A DNA stretch of 64,000 nucleotides from Polymorphospora lycopeni. Lineage in GTDB: Bacteria > Actinomycetota > Actinomycetes > Mycobacteriales > Micromonosporaceae. Where the stretch lies: the NCBI RefSeq assembly GCF_042237075.1, contig NZ_JBCGDC010000028.1, positions 1 through 64,000 on the forward strand, in the 5' to 3' direction. Positions 20,906-29,678 of the stretch are shown here, piece after piece (the first letter of the stretch is position 1; each line of letters opens with the position of its first letter). The notes under the pieces are model-generated. The model saw only the letters and a program-made list of their open reading frames with translations, was not told the DNA's origin and did no database searches. The position numbers and the translations under genes were made by a program.

Positions 20906-21035
20906 CCGCTGTCCTTGACAGTTTTCGTTCGTCGAGACCGTGTGGCAACGGCGCGGCGAATCCACGACAGCCACCCGACCCCCGGGGGTGCCGGCCCAGT
21001 CCAGCCGGCCCGCTTCAGCGGAAACCCCCGGGGGT
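20888..21035 (+). promoter_or_regulatory. Structured leader region before rnz
   Basis: The end of the short frame (GAGGTGGCTG, 20888-20897) can pair with CAGCCACC (20968-20975). After it come two copies of the 12-bp palindrome ACCCCCGGGGGT (20978-20989 and 21024-21035). These elements fill most of the gap between the membrane-protein gene and rnz. Mutually exclusive hairpins downstream of a short peptide suggest an attenuator or other cis-acting RNA; alternatively the palindromes are a terminator of the upstream gene. Confidence 0.4.
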
Positions 21036-21084
21036 CGTCCTGTTCCCCGGTCCTGTTCCCCGGTCTGCGGAAGGCGGCCGCCGC

Positions 21085-21999
21085 GTGTCGTCGCGCGAAC
21101 TCGTCGTACTCGGCACGGCCAGCCAGGTGCCCACCCGACGGCGTAACCACAACGGCTACCTGCTGCGCTGGGACCGCGAGGGCATCCTCTTCGACCCGGG
21201 TGAGGGCACCCAGCGGCAGATGCTGCTGGCCGGGGTTTCCGCCACCGACCTGACCCGGGTCTGTGTCACCCACTTCCACGGCGACCACTGCCTGGGCCTG
21301 CCCGGCATCGTCCAGCGGCTGTCACTCGACCGGGTGCCGCATCCGGTGCCCGTGCACTTCCCCGCCGGCGGGGCCGGCTACTTCGAGCGGCTACGGCACG
21401 CCAGTTCGTTCCACGACGTCGCCGACGTACGCGCCGAACCGGTCGGCACCGACGGCCAGCGGTTCGACATCGGCGCCGGGGTGCTGGAGGCACGCCGACT
21501 GCGACATCCCGTCGAGACGTACGGCTACCGACTTCTGGCTCCGGACGGGCGACGGATGCTGCGGGACCGGCTCGACGCGTACGGCATCTCCGGGCCCGCG
21601 GTCGGCGCGTTGCAGCGCGACGGCCACCTCGACCTGGACGGGCATCGCGTGTCCCTGGAGGCGGTCAGCGAGCACCGGCGCGGCCAGCGGTTCGCCTTCG
21701 TCATGGACACCGGCCTGTGCGACAACGTGTTCGCCCTGGCCGAGGAGGCCGACCTGCTGGTGATCGAGTCGACGTTCCTGTCCGTGGACGCCGCCCTCGC
21801 CGCCGAGGTCGGCCACCTGACCGCGGCGCAGGCGGGCCGGGTGGCGGCCGAGTCCGGGGTACGCCGGCTCGTGCTGACCCACTTCTCGCAGCGGTATCCG
21901 GATCCGGAGCGGTTCGCGGCGGAGGCGCGGGAAGAGTTCGACGGTGATCTCGTCGTGGCCGACGACCTGATGCGGGTGCCGGTACCTCCCACGGTCTGA
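21085..21999 (+). CDS. rnz: Ribonuclease Z
   Basis: 304 residues from GTG 21085. Metallo-beta-lactamase-fold endonuclease that cuts tRNA precursors at the 3' end to prepare for CCA addition. The zinc motif THFHGDHCLGLPG (His63, His65, Asp67, His68) is intact, with further ligands in VMDTGLCDN and LVLTHFSQRY. It also has the N-terminal LVVLGTASQVPTRRRNHNGYLL and the RNase Z substrate loop. A UAA leucine tRNA without an obvious encoded CCA lies 9 kb away. Confidence 0.93.
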   Translation: MSSRELVVLGTASQVPTRRRNHNGYLLRWDREGILFDPGEGTQRQMLLAGVSATDLTRVCVTHFHGDHCLGLPGIVQRLSLDRVPHPVPVHFPAGGAGYFERLRHASSFHDVADVRAEPVGTDGQRFDIGAGVLEARRLRHPVETYGYRLLAPDGRRMLRDRLDAYGISGPAVGALQRDGHLDLDGHRVSLEAVSEHRRGQRFAFVMDTGLCDNVFALAEEADLLVIESTFLSVDAALAAEVGHLTAAQAGRVAAESGVRRLVLTHFSQRYPDPERFAAEAREEFDGDLVVADDLMRVPVPPTV

Positions 22000-22067
22000 C
22001 GGGCGGCGAGCCACGCCGCCGGACCAGAACGGCGCCGACCATCATCACCTGGGCATACACTCGGCGG

Positions 22068-22580
22068 ATGTCGGTCTCGCTGCGGGTCGCCGAGGCGGTG
22101 GACGTGCCCCGGATCGCCGAGTTGCACCGCCGTTCGCGGATCGACACCTACTCCGACCTGGTGAGCTACGACACACTCACCCGGGTGCCGGCACCGGTGT
22201 TCGCCGACTGGTGGGTGGAGCGGTGGAGCCACGAGCGGGAGACGCACGTGCTCACCGTCGCCGAACGCGACGGGCGGCTGGTCGGGTTCACCTATGTCGG
22301 CCCCGACGACGAGGGCAGCCAGGCGGACACCGGCCTGCTCTACGCCATCCACCTCGAATCCGCCGAGCGGGGCCGCGGGACCGGGCGGGCACTGATGGCC
22401 GAAGCCCTGGCGACCCTGCGGGCACAGGGCTGGCAGCGGGCGGCGCTGTGGGTCCTGGCCGGCAACGACCGGGCACGCGGCTTCTACGAGCGCGGCGGCT
22501 GGCAGCCGACCGGGTGGTGCCGCGACAGCACGTTCGGCCCGCCGGTCAAGGAAATCCGGTACGACCGTCCGCTGCGCTGA
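22068..22580 (+). CDS. GNAT family N-acetyltransferase
   Basis: 170 residues. The GNAT acetyl-CoA pyrophosphate-binding loop is visible as ESAERGRGTGRALMAEAL, followed by ALWVLAGNDRARGFYERGGWQP, the typical final strand-helix. The substrate is not predictable. ATG start at 22068; the gene lies 68 bp behind rnz and may be cotranscribed. Confidence 0.88.
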   Translation: MSVSLRVAEAVDVPRIAELHRRSRIDTYSDLVSYDTLTRVPAPVFADWWVERWSHERETHVLTVAERDGRLVGFTYVGPDDEGSQADTGLLYAIHLESAERGRGTGRALMAEALATLRAQGWQRAALWVLAGNDRARGFYERGGWQPTGWCRDSTFGPPVKEIRYDRPLR

Positions 22581-22918
22581 GCGCTCCCGCCGCTGGGTGC
22601 GGGAGGTTCGTGGCGGGCGAGAGTACGTGACCTATGTATGCGGGGGAACCGTATGGTCACGCACCCTCGCCCACCGTGCCCACCAGACCCGGGGGGAACG
22701 CCTGGCCGGAGGCGTCAGACCGGCGGAGGCTGCCGGTCACCTGATCGGGTGGGCGTCGCGGGACCATCGGGTGCTGGCGGGGCATCGCCGGTGGTCACCG
22801 CTGGAGCGAAGACTGCGTTCTCGGTGTCGTACCGCGGGCCGTTCGTGCCCCGCGTACACCTAGTCAACGGTGCGGCGGACCCGACGGGTCGGACAGTTTG
22901 TGCGACGTCCGGACGTCG
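22581..22918. other. Intergenic region without a supported gene
   Basis: Between the convergent GNAT and CBS genes I find only short frames with no ribosome-binding site or recognisable product. A palindrome GACGTCCGGACGTC lies near 22908-22921 at the end of the CBS gene and could contribute to termination. Confidence 0.5.
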
Positions 22919-24289
22919 TCACCGGGCGCCGAGGTGCGCCAGGAGGTCCTGCCGGGTCAGCACGCCCTTCGGCTTGCCGTCGACGAGCACCAGGGCAGCG
23001 TCGGACTTCTCCAGCAGCGCGACCGCCTCGCTCACCGGCTGCCCGCCACCGACCACCGGCAGCGGCGGTCCCATGTGCCGCTCGATCGTGTCGTGCAGGT
23101 GCGCCTGGCCGGAGAAGAGCGCGTCGAGCAGATCACGCTCGGCGACCGAACCGGCGACCTCGCCCGTCACGACCGGCGGCTCGGCCTTGAGCACCGGGAG
23201 CTGGGAGACGCCGTACTCGCGCATGTAGTCGATCGCGTCGCGGACCGTCTCGGTCGGGTGCACGTGGATCAGCTCCGGCATGCCGCCCGGCTTGCCGGCC
23301 AGTGCCTCGGCCACGGTCGCCTCGGCCCCGCCGGTCTCCATGAAGCCGTAGCGCGCCATCCACTCGTCGTTGAAGATCTTCGACAGGTAGCCGCGGCCGC
23401 CATCGGGCAGCAGCACCACGACGACGTCGTCGGGGCCGGCCCGCCGGGCGACGTCGAGCGCCGCGACGACCGCCATGCCGCAGGAGCCACCGACGAGCAG
23501 ACCCTCCTCACGGGCGAGCCGCCGGGTCAGGTCGAAGGACTCCTTGTCGGAAACCTCGACGATCTCGTCGCAGATGGTCCGGTCGTAGGTCTCCGGCCAG
23601 AAGTCCTCGCCGACGCCCTCCACGAGGTAGGGCCGGCCGGTGCCGCCGGAGTAGACCGAGCCCTCCGGGTCGGCGCCGACGATGCGGACCCGCCCCTCGG
23701 ACGCCTCCTTGAGGTAGCGGCCGATGCCGGAGATGGTGCCGCCGGTGCCGACCCCGGCCACGAAGTGGGTGATCCGGCCGGCCGTCTGCTCCCACAACTC
23801 GGGGCCGGTCGTCTCGTAGTGCGAGCGGGGGTTGGCGGTGTTGGCGTACTGGTTGGGCTTCCACGCGCCGGGGATCTCCCGGGCCAGCCGGTCGGAGACG
23901 TTGTAGTAGGAGCGCGGATCCTCCGGGGCCACCGCGGTCGGGCAGACCACCACCTCGGCGCCGTACGCCCGCAGCACGTTCTGCTTGTCCTCGCTGACCT
24001 TGTCGGGGCAGACGAAGACGCAGCGGTATCCCTTGAGCTGTGCCACCAGGGCCAGCCCGACACCGGTGTTGCCGCTGGTCGGCTCGACGATCGTGCCGCC
24101 GGGCTGGAGCAGGCCGCTCTTCTCCGCCTCTTCGACCATCCGTACGGCGATCCGGTCCTTGACCGAGCCCCCGGGGTTGAAGTATTCGACCTTCGCCAGC
24201 ACGGTGGCGGCGATGCCCTCGGTGACGCTGCGCAGCCGCACCAGCGGGGTGTTACCGATCAGCTCGACGACATTGTCGTAGTAGCGCAC
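22919..24289 (-). CDS. cbs: Cystathionine beta-synthase
   Basis: 456 residues. The N-terminal ~320 residues form a fold-type II PLP domain: PLP lysine in GGSVKDR (Lys44), PTSGNTGVGLALVA, and the phosphate loop GVGTGGTISGIG. The C-terminal ~130 residues hold two CBS motifs (ELIHVHPTETVRDAIDYMREYGVSQLPVL and RHMGPPLPVVGGGQPVSEAVALLEKSDAALVLVDG), which separate it from plain cysteine synthase. It condenses serine or an activated serine with homocysteine into cystathionine; the CBS pair probably binds an adenosyl ligand. Confidence 0.94.
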   Translation of the reverse strand: MRYYDNVVELIGNTPLVRLRSVTEGIAATVLAKVEYFNPGGSVKDRIAVRMVEEAEKSGLLQPGGTIVEPTSGNTGVGLALVAQLKGYRCVFVCPDKVSEDKQNVLRAYGAEVVVCPTAVAPEDPRSYYNVSDRLAREIPGAWKPNQYANTANPRSHYETTGPELWEQTAGRITHFVAGVGTGGTISGIGRYLKEASEGRVRIVGADPEGSVYSGGTGRPYLVEGVGEDFWPETYDRTICDEIVEVSDKESFDLTRRLAREEGLLVGGSCGMAVVAALDVARRAGPDDVVVVLLPDGGRGYLSKIFNDEWMARYGFMETGGAEATVAEALAGKPGGMPELIHVHPTETVRDAIDYMREYGVSQLPVLKAEPPVVTGEVAGSVAERDLLDALFSGQAHLHDTIERHMGPPLPVVGGGQPVSEAVALLEKSDAALVLVDGKPKGVLTRQDLLAHLGAR

Positions 24290-24369
24290 GTCGTTGTGCC
24301 CTTCTCGGAGGCGCCACGGCAGGTGGCCGGGCCGGTGATCGCACGGGTCACGTCAAGACTACGTGCGGT

Positions 24370-24726
24370 TCAGGTCACGACCTGTCCCGGGATGACCGTG
24401 GAACGCTTGGCCTCCCACTCCAGGAACCGCTCGGTCTCGGCGAGGATCGACCCGGCCAGCCAGGTCGCCATGAGCGCGTCGTCGGCCAGGCCGAAGAAGG
24501 TGAGGAACAACTCCGGCACCAGGTCGACCGGCGACGCGATGTACGCCGTCGCCGCGGCCATCATCGCCAGCCGCAGCCCCCCGTCGTATTCGCCCCGTGC
24601 GGTGGCCTTGAGCATCCGGGGCAGCGCCCCGATCCGTTTGCCCAGGCCGGGGCCACCGCGGGCGCCCGACGTCAGTGCCCGTCCCAACGCCGCGAAAGCG
24701 GCGGTCCGCTTCAAAGTCTTGGCCAT
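24370..24726 (-). CDS. YkvA/DUF1232 family membrane protein
   Basis: 118 residues from ATG 24726, with GGGAGG 8 nt upstream. The DUF1232 core is AMMAAATAYIASPVDLVPELFLTFFGLADDALMATWLAGSI, containing the family SPVDLVPE motif and DD pair in a hydrophobic helix pair. The N-terminus is basic (AKTLKRTAAF). Function unknown; probably membrane-associated. Confidence 0.85.
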   Translation of the reverse strand: MAKTLKRTAAFAALGRALTSGARGGPGLGKRIGALPRMLKATARGEYDGGLRLAMMAAATAYIASPVDLVPELFLTFFGLADDALMATWLAGSILAETERFLEWEAKRSTVIPGQVVT

Positions 24727-24942
24727 GTCGCCGACCTCCCTGCCGCCAATGATGCACCCGTACGCCAACCGGCGCCTCCGTCGCGGTACATACCCAACCG
24801 GTCGCGGATCTAGGCAATCGGTCAAGCGGTACGTCGCCTCCGGGGGCTAACCTCGAAGACCGTACGACGCACGCCACGACCGGCCGGCCCGGTGCCGGCG
24901 GCCGGGTGTCCGGCGGCGGGCTACGGCGGGCAGGCGACGGTC

Positions 24943-25042
24943 GGGGGGGGGGGGGCGGGGGCGGATGGGGACGGTCGAACAGGGGGCGGCCCGGGGGGGG
25001 GGGGGATGGCTCGGATGGAGACGGTCGAACAGGGATCGGCCC
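24943..25042. repeat. Tandem 50-bp duplication with two G13 tracts
   Basis: Two near-identical 50-bp units (24943-24992 and 24993-25042) each start near a run of thirteen G (24943-24955; 24993-25005) and continue with CGGATGG(G/A)GACGGTCGAACAGGG. The second copy runs into the start of the SGNH hydrolase gene, with its G-run immediately before ATG 25006. Homopolymer runs this long are rare even in high-GC genomes and mutate by slippage; sequencing error is also possible. Confidence 0.8.
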
Positions 25043-26133
25043 CGTGGCGGGTCGTCCGACGCGTGGGGCTCGCCGCCGCGATCGGCGCGGGCCTGACCGC
25101 GGCCGGTGCCGCCGCGCTCGGCGGGATCCTGCTCGGCCAGGCCAACCGGGCCCGCCGCACCATCCCGATGGCCGAGGCCCCACCACCGCGCGGCGAGGGC
25201 GTCTACGGCGCCAAGTTCCCCGGCCGGCCGATCACCCTGGCGGTGCTCGGTGACTCGACGGCGGCCGGCTACGGCGTCCACCGTCCACGTGAGACACCCG
25301 GCGCGCTGCTGGCCACCGGGGTGTCCCGCCGGCTGGGGCGGCCGGTGCGGCTGCGCCGGTTCGCCGTCGTCGGGTCGATATCCGCCGGCCTGGCACCACA
25401 GGTCGAGGTGGCGGTCGAGGCGAAACCCGATCTCGCGGTCATCCTGATCGGCGGCAACGACATCACCAACCGGACGCCGTACGGCATCGCGGTGCGTCAC
25501 CTCGTCGACGCCGTACGCGACCTGCGCCGGGCCGGCGCCGAGGTCGTCGTCGGCACCTGCCCCGACCTCGGCGCGATCCAGCCGATCAAGCCACCGTTGC
25601 GGTGGCTGGCCCGCCGGTGGAGCCGGCAGTTGGCGGCGGCGCAGACGGTGGCGGTGGTCGAGGCGGGCGGCCGCACGGTGTCGCTCGGCGACCTGCTCGG
25701 TCCGCGGTTCGCCGCCGACCCGGTCCGAATGTTCGCCTGGGACCGTTACCACCCGTCCGCCGACGGTTACGCGGTGGCGGTGGCCGCGATGCTGCCCACG
25801 GTCCTGTCCGCGCTCGGTGCCGGCGAGGAACGACGGGCCGTACCGGTCGCCGGCGAAGGGCCGCGCTCCCTGACCCAGGCCGCCGCGCAGGCCGCCCGCG
25901 AGCCGGGCACCGAGGTCACCGGCACCCAGGTCGCCGGCCGCGACCGTGGGCCGGGCGGCCGCTGGGCGCAGTTGCGCCGGCGCCGGCCGGCCTGGCTCGG
26001 CCCGCTGCCGAGCGGCGGGCTGCCGGCCCTGTTCGGCAATTCGAGGGCCGACGATCCGGCCCCGGTCGCCGTACCCTTGAGGCATGGGTCACACGACGCG
26101 GCGCAACCATCCACGGTGGAGAAACCCCGGTGA
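25006..26133 (+). CDS. SGNH/GDSL hydrolase (copy 1)
   Basis: 375 residues from ATG 25006, or 372 from ATG 25015; upstream in-frame starts would translate the poly-G repeat and are unlikely. An N-terminal hydrophobic helix (GLAAAIGAGLTAAGAAALGGILLG) suggests a signal anchor. Catalytic blocks of the SGNH fold are clear: GDSTAAGYG (nucleophile Ser), GGNDITN and DRYHPSADGY (Asp and His). The ~100-residue Arg/Ala-rich C-terminal tail is absent from the next gene. Likely a cell-surface esterase or lipase. Confidence 0.87.
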   Translation: MARMETVEQGSAPWRVVRRVGLAAAIGAGLTAAGAAALGGILLGQANRARRTIPMAEAPPPRGEGVYGAKFPGRPITLAVLGDSTAAGYGVHRPRETPGALLATGVSRRLGRPVRLRRFAVVGSISAGLAPQVEVAVEAKPDLAVILIGGNDITNRTPYGIAVRHLVDAVRDLRRAGAEVVVGTCPDLGAIQPIKPPLRWLARRWSRQLAAAQTVAVVEAGGRTVSLGDLLGPRFAADPVRMFAWDRYHPSADGYAVAVAAMLPTVLSALGAGEERRAVPVAGEGPRSLTQAAAQAAREPGTEVTGTQVAGRDRGPGGRWAQLRRRRPAWLGPLPSGGLPALFGNSRADDPAPVAVPLRHGSHDAAQPSTVEKPR

Positions 26134-26172
26134 ACGCTCGCCGTCGGGCCTCGTCCGCCACGGGGTGACCCG

Positions 26173-26970
26173 ATGACCGGCATGGCCCTACGCGTCGGGC
26201 GCGCCGCCGCCCTGACCCTGATCGCCGGCACGGTCGGCGGTGCCGCGCTGCTCGCCGGCGAGGCACTGGTCGCCCGCACCCGCCGCTACGCGCAACCGGA
26301 GATGGGCCTGACGCTGCGCGCGACGGTCGGTGACCCGGCGGCGCCCCCGCTGCGGCTGGTCCTGCTCGGCGACTCGCTGGCGCTCGGCGTCGGCGTCGAC
26401 CAGGTGGCCGACACCGTCGGCGGCCAGTTGGCCCGCCTGCTCAGCGAGGGCGACGGTCCGGCCGCCGGCCGGCGGCGGGTCGAACTGTCCAGCGTCGGCG
26501 TCTCCGGGTCGCGGTCCACCGATCTCGCGACGCAGGTGGCGCGGGCGCTGCTGGGGCGGCTCCCGGACGTGGCGGTGATCCTGATCGGCGCCAACGACGC
26601 CACCGGCCTGCGCCGGCCGGTCGAAGCGGCGGCACACCTCGGTGCGGCGGTACGTCGCCTGCGTGCCGCCGGTGTCGAGGTCGTCGTCGGCACCTGCCCC
26701 GACCTCGGCGCCGTACGGGCGATCGCTCCCCCGCTGCGACAGGTGGTCGGCTGGGCCGGGCGGGTGACGGCGCGGGCCCAGACCAGGGCGGTGCACGACG
26801 CCGGCGGCCAGACCGTCGACCTGGCCGCCGAGGCGGGTCCGGTCTTCCGGGCCGACGCCGGAACGCTCTGCCACGACGGCTACCACCCGTCGGCCGACGG
26901 CTACCGGGTCTGGGCGCACGCCCTGCTGCCGGCCGTGTCGCGTGCCGCGAGCGGCGCCGACCGCAGCTGA
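26173..26970 (+). CDS. SGNH/GDSL hydrolase (copy 2)
   Basis: 265 residues, paralogous to the gene just upstream: both share VVVGTCPDLGA and PSADGY, consistent with tandem duplication. SGNH blocks are GDSLALGVG, IGANDATG and DGYHPSADGYRVW. An N-terminal helix (AAALTLIAGTVGGAALLAGEALVA) suggests membrane anchoring or export. The 39-bp gap to copy 1 suggests one operon. The long basic tail of copy 1 is missing. Confidence 0.87.
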   Translation: MTGMALRVGRAAALTLIAGTVGGAALLAGEALVARTRRYAQPEMGLTLRATVGDPAAPPLRLVLLGDSLALGVGVDQVADTVGGQLARLLSEGDGPAAGRRRVELSSVGVSGSRSTDLATQVARALLGRLPDVAVILIGANDATGLRRPVEAAAHLGAAVRRLRAAGVEVVVGTCPDLGAVRAIAPPLRQVVGWAGRVTARAQTRAVHDAGGQTVDLAAEAGPVFRADAGTLCHDGYHPSADGYRVWAHALLPAVSRAASGADRS

Positions 26971-27003
26971 GCCGCCGCAACACCTTCGCCCTTCCCGCCG
27001 AAG

Positions 27004-27018
27004 TTACCCGCGGGTTAA
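27004..27018 (+). promoter_or_regulatory. Palindromic operator candidate before the thiolase gene
   Basis: TTACCCGCGGGTTAA, a near-perfect palindrome (one base short of symmetric), lies 9 bp before the thiolase start codon. Its AT-rich ends and position suit a TetR- or GntR-type repressor site that would block initiation. The regulator is not in the window. Confidence 0.45.
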
Positions 27019-27027
27019 GTTGGGCTC

Positions 27028-28290
27028 ATGTCGACAGAGCCGTCCCGCACCGCCGTCATCGTCTCCACCGCCCGATCCCCCATCGGCCGCGCCGCCAAGG
27101 GGTCACTGCGCGAACTCCGGCCCGACGACCTCGCGGCCACCATCGTCCGGGCCGCCCTGGACAAGGTGCCGCAGCTCGACCCGGCGCGGATCGACGACCT
27201 CTACCTCGGTTGCGGCCTGCCCGGCGGCGAGCAGGGCTTCAACATGGCCCGGGTGGTCGGCACCCTGCTCGGCCTCGACACCGTGCCGGGCGCGACCGTG
27301 ACCCGCTACTGCGCCTCCTCGCTACAGACCACCCGGATGGCCTTCCACGCCATCGCCGCCGGGGAGGGCGACGTCTTCGTCTCCGCCGGCGTCGAGTGCG
27401 TCTCGCGGTACGCCCGCGGCAACTCCGACAGCCTGCCGCCCGAGGCGCAGGAGCTGGTCGGCGGCGGATGGCACAACCCCCGGTTCGCGGCGGCGCGGGA
27501 ACGGTCGGCGGCGCGGGCGCGCGGTGGCACGGACCGGTGGCACGACCCCCGGCTCGACGACGAACTGCCCGACATCTACCTCGCGATGGGACAGACGGCG
27601 GAGAACCTCGCCGAGGCGTACGACGTCAGCCGGGCCGACATGGACGAGTTCGGCGTACGCAGCCAGAACCTCGCCGAGAAGGCCATCTCCGACGGGTTCT
27701 GGGCCCGCGAGATCACGCCGGTGACGCTGCCGTCCGGCGAGGTGGTCAGCGCCGACGACGGCCCGCGCGCCGGGGTGACCCTGGAGGGGGTGGCCGGGCT
27801 CAAGCCGGTGTTCCGGCCCGACGGCCGGGTCACCGCCGGCAACTGCTGCCCGCTGAACGACGGCGCCGCCGCCGTGGTGGTCATGAGCGAGAGCCGGGCC
27901 CGCGAACTCGGCATCACCCCGCTGGCCCGGATCGTGTCGACCGGGGTCAGCGCCCTGTCGCCGGAGATCATGGGGCTCGGCCCGGTCGAGGCGTCCCGGC
28001 AGGCACTGCGCCGGGCCGGCATGACCATCGACGACGTCGACCTGGTCGAGATCAACGAGGCGTTCGCGGCGCAGGTGATCCCGTCGTACCGGGATCTGGG
28101 GATTCCGCTGGACAAGCTCAACGTGATGGGTGGAGCGATCGCGGTCGGGCACCCGTTCGGGATGACCGGGGCACGGATCACCGGGACGCTGCTCAACGCG
28201 CTCGACTGGCACGACCGCACGATCGGCCTGGAGACGATGTGCGTCGGCGGCGGCCAGGGCATGGCGATGATCGTCGAACGCCTGAGCTGA
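27028..28290 (+). CDS. Acetyl-CoA acyltransferase (thiolase)
   Basis: 420 residues. The thiolase active site is complete: nucleophile Cys95 in TRYCASSLQ, VEINEAFAAQ, GGAIAVGHPFGMTGAR with the catalytic His, and the second Cys in MCVGGGQGMAM. Length and the insert after residue 130 match degradative 3-ketoacyl-CoA thiolases (FadA/FadI type) rather than short acetoacetyl-CoA thiolases, though both are possible. No other beta-oxidation genes adjoin it. Confidence 0.9.
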   Translation: MSTEPSRTAVIVSTARSPIGRAAKGSLRELRPDDLAATIVRAALDKVPQLDPARIDDLYLGCGLPGGEQGFNMARVVGTLLGLDTVPGATVTRYCASSLQTTRMAFHAIAAGEGDVFVSAGVECVSRYARGNSDSLPPEAQELVGGGWHNPRFAAARERSAARARGGTDRWHDPRLDDELPDIYLAMGQTAENLAEAYDVSRADMDEFGVRSQNLAEKAISDGFWAREITPVTLPSGEVVSADDGPRAGVTLEGVAGLKPVFRPDGRVTAGNCCPLNDGAAAVVVMSESRARELGITPLARIVSTGVSALSPEIMGLGPVEASRQALRRAGMTIDDVDLVEINEAFAAQVIPSYRDLGIPLDKLNVMGGAIAVGHPFGMTGARITGTLLNALDWHDRTIGLETMCVGGGQGMAMIVERLS

Positions 28291-28294
28291 CCCC

Positions 28295-28374
28295 CAAGAT
28301 CCCCGTGATCAGGGACCAAGACCGGCGGGTCGCCGGCGTGGCGCGTGTCCAGCCCCCTGATCACGGGGATCTTG
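28295..28374. repeat. Palindromic repeat, copy 1, acting as terminator
   Basis: Perfect 20-bp arms, 28295-28314 and 28355-28374 (starting CAAGATCCCCGTGATCAG), flank a 40-nt centre with GGGTCGCCGGCGTGGCG. The element starts 5 bp after the thiolase stop and separates it from the convergent Ala-rich gene. Two related elements lie at 50401 and 52139. The shared arms and similar centre show a dispersed repeat family placed at gene ends. Confidence 0.85.
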
Positions 28375-28394
28375 CCAACCCCGGACGGTACGGA

Positions 28395-28928
28395 TCACAG
28401 CGCGCGCCGGGTCGCCTGCACGTCCGCGGCCGCCACGCCGAGCAGTTCCGGTGCCGGACCGGCGACGACCAGATCCGCGGCGACGACCTTCAACTGGCCG
28501 GTGAGGGCAAGGTCGTTGGGCAGCCGGGGCACCGGTCGCCGAGGCTCGCCCTCGGCATCGGCGGCCCGGTCGGCGATCCGCTGCACCAGTGCGTGCATCA
28601 GATCCCCCCGCGCCACCGGCACGCCCGGGTCGTCAGATGTGGCGGGGACCGCCACCGCACCGGCGGGTCCGGCCGGGGCCGCCGCCGCACCGTCACCTCC
28701 GGCCGGCACCGCCGCCGCACCGTCAGATGTGGCCCGGGCCGCCGCCGCACCGTCAGAGCTGGCCGGGGTCGCCGCCGCGTTGTCAGAGCTGGCCGGGGCC
28801 GCCGCACCGGAGGTACGGCCGGGCAGGAGCCCGCCGGAGCCCGCCGCGGCCCGCCAGCGCGGTGCCTCCCAGTGGCCGACCTGACGCATGAGCAGGTCCA
28901 CCGCGCGACCGAACTCCTCGACGCTCAT
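28395..28928 (-). CDS. Ala-rich protein with 10-residue tandem repeats
   Basis: 177 residues. The N-terminal 30 residues (MSVEEFGRAVDLLMRQVGHWEAPRW) and the C-terminal ~75 look like ordinary folded sequence and are conserved in style with hypothetical actinobacterial proteins. Between them are about five to six copies of a 10-residue unit resembling ASSDGAAAAR or ATSDGAAAVP, encoded by 30-bp DNA repeats. This is probably a flexible linker of variable length. Function unknown. Confidence 0.65.
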   Translation of the reverse strand: MSVEEFGRAVDLLMRQVGHWEAPRWRAAAGSGGLLPGRTSGAAAPASSDNAAATPASSDGAAAARATSDGAAAVPAGGDGAAAAPAGPAGAVAVPATSDDPGVPVARGDLMHALVQRIADRAADAEGEPRRPVPRLPNDLALTGQLKVVAADLVVAGPAPELLGVAAADVQATRRAL

Positions 28929-29406
28929 GGCGGGTCAGTCTAGGGGAGTTGGCTGGTCTCGCCGTCTTTGCTGGCCTCGCCTCCGGCGAGGCTGGCTGCG
29001 CCGGCTGGCTCTCGCTCCGCTCGGACAGCTCGCTCCGCGAGGGCTGGCTAGCTCCGCTTCGCGAGGGCTGGCTCGCTCCGTAAGGGCTGGCACGCTCCGC
29101 TTCGCGCCGCCTATGCACCGTCTTCGCCCTGGGCCGCAGCCCTTCGCGGGGCGGGCCTCGGGCTCGTCAAGGTGCGGCGGCGCTGGATCGACGCCGGGCT
29201 CTGGTCGCGGTTACTGCCATCCGTCGATTACTTCCCCGAACGCTGCTGCACGGTGGGGTTCCCGGCCGGCGCGCACGGATCCGGCCGGCCCGCAGTGAGG
29301 GGCGTCCTCGGGGTGGACCACCCCTCGCCGACGCCGACCCCACGCTCGGAACGCTCGCGCGGCCCCCTCCCGATCAACGCGCAGGTCGCCCGCCTGAGGA
29401 GAAGAC

Positions 29407-29467
29407 GTTGATCTGGGCGGGAGAGACCTTATCCGCCCCGGGTTAGGTCTCTCCCGCCCAGATCAAC
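29407..29467. terminator. Perfect 23-bp hairpin
   Basis: Arms 29407-29429 and 29445-29467 (GTTGATCTGGGCGGGAGAG... and its complement) pair perfectly around a 15-nt loop. No gene ends nearby, so its role as a terminator is uncertain; it may be an isolated member of a palindromic repeat class, like the hairpin at 59677. Confidence 0.6.
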
Positions 29468-29678
29468 AACAACCGCTGGCTGTAATCCCGGCAAAACCGT
29501 CAATGATCGGCCGGGTTGCAACGCCTGCCTCGGCCAGGCCGGGCAGTCCGACCTAGATGGCCTTGATCGCCGCCCCTTCCACCCCGGAGCGGGGTGGGGG
29601 TGCCGCCAGGGCCGGGCCGTCGGGCCGTCGCGAAGGCAGGGCCGCCATCGCAAGCCGGGACCGCCGCGGCTCGGCCGG

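Noticed and set aside
22597..22863. Possible small genes in the GNAT-cbs gap
   Set aside because: Competing frames without ribosome-binding sites or recognisable products.
26084..26176. 30-codon frame MGHTTRRNHPRW... inside the end of SGNH copy 1
   Set aside because: Its stop overlaps the SGNH copy 2 start, but it lies within a longer coding region and lacks support.
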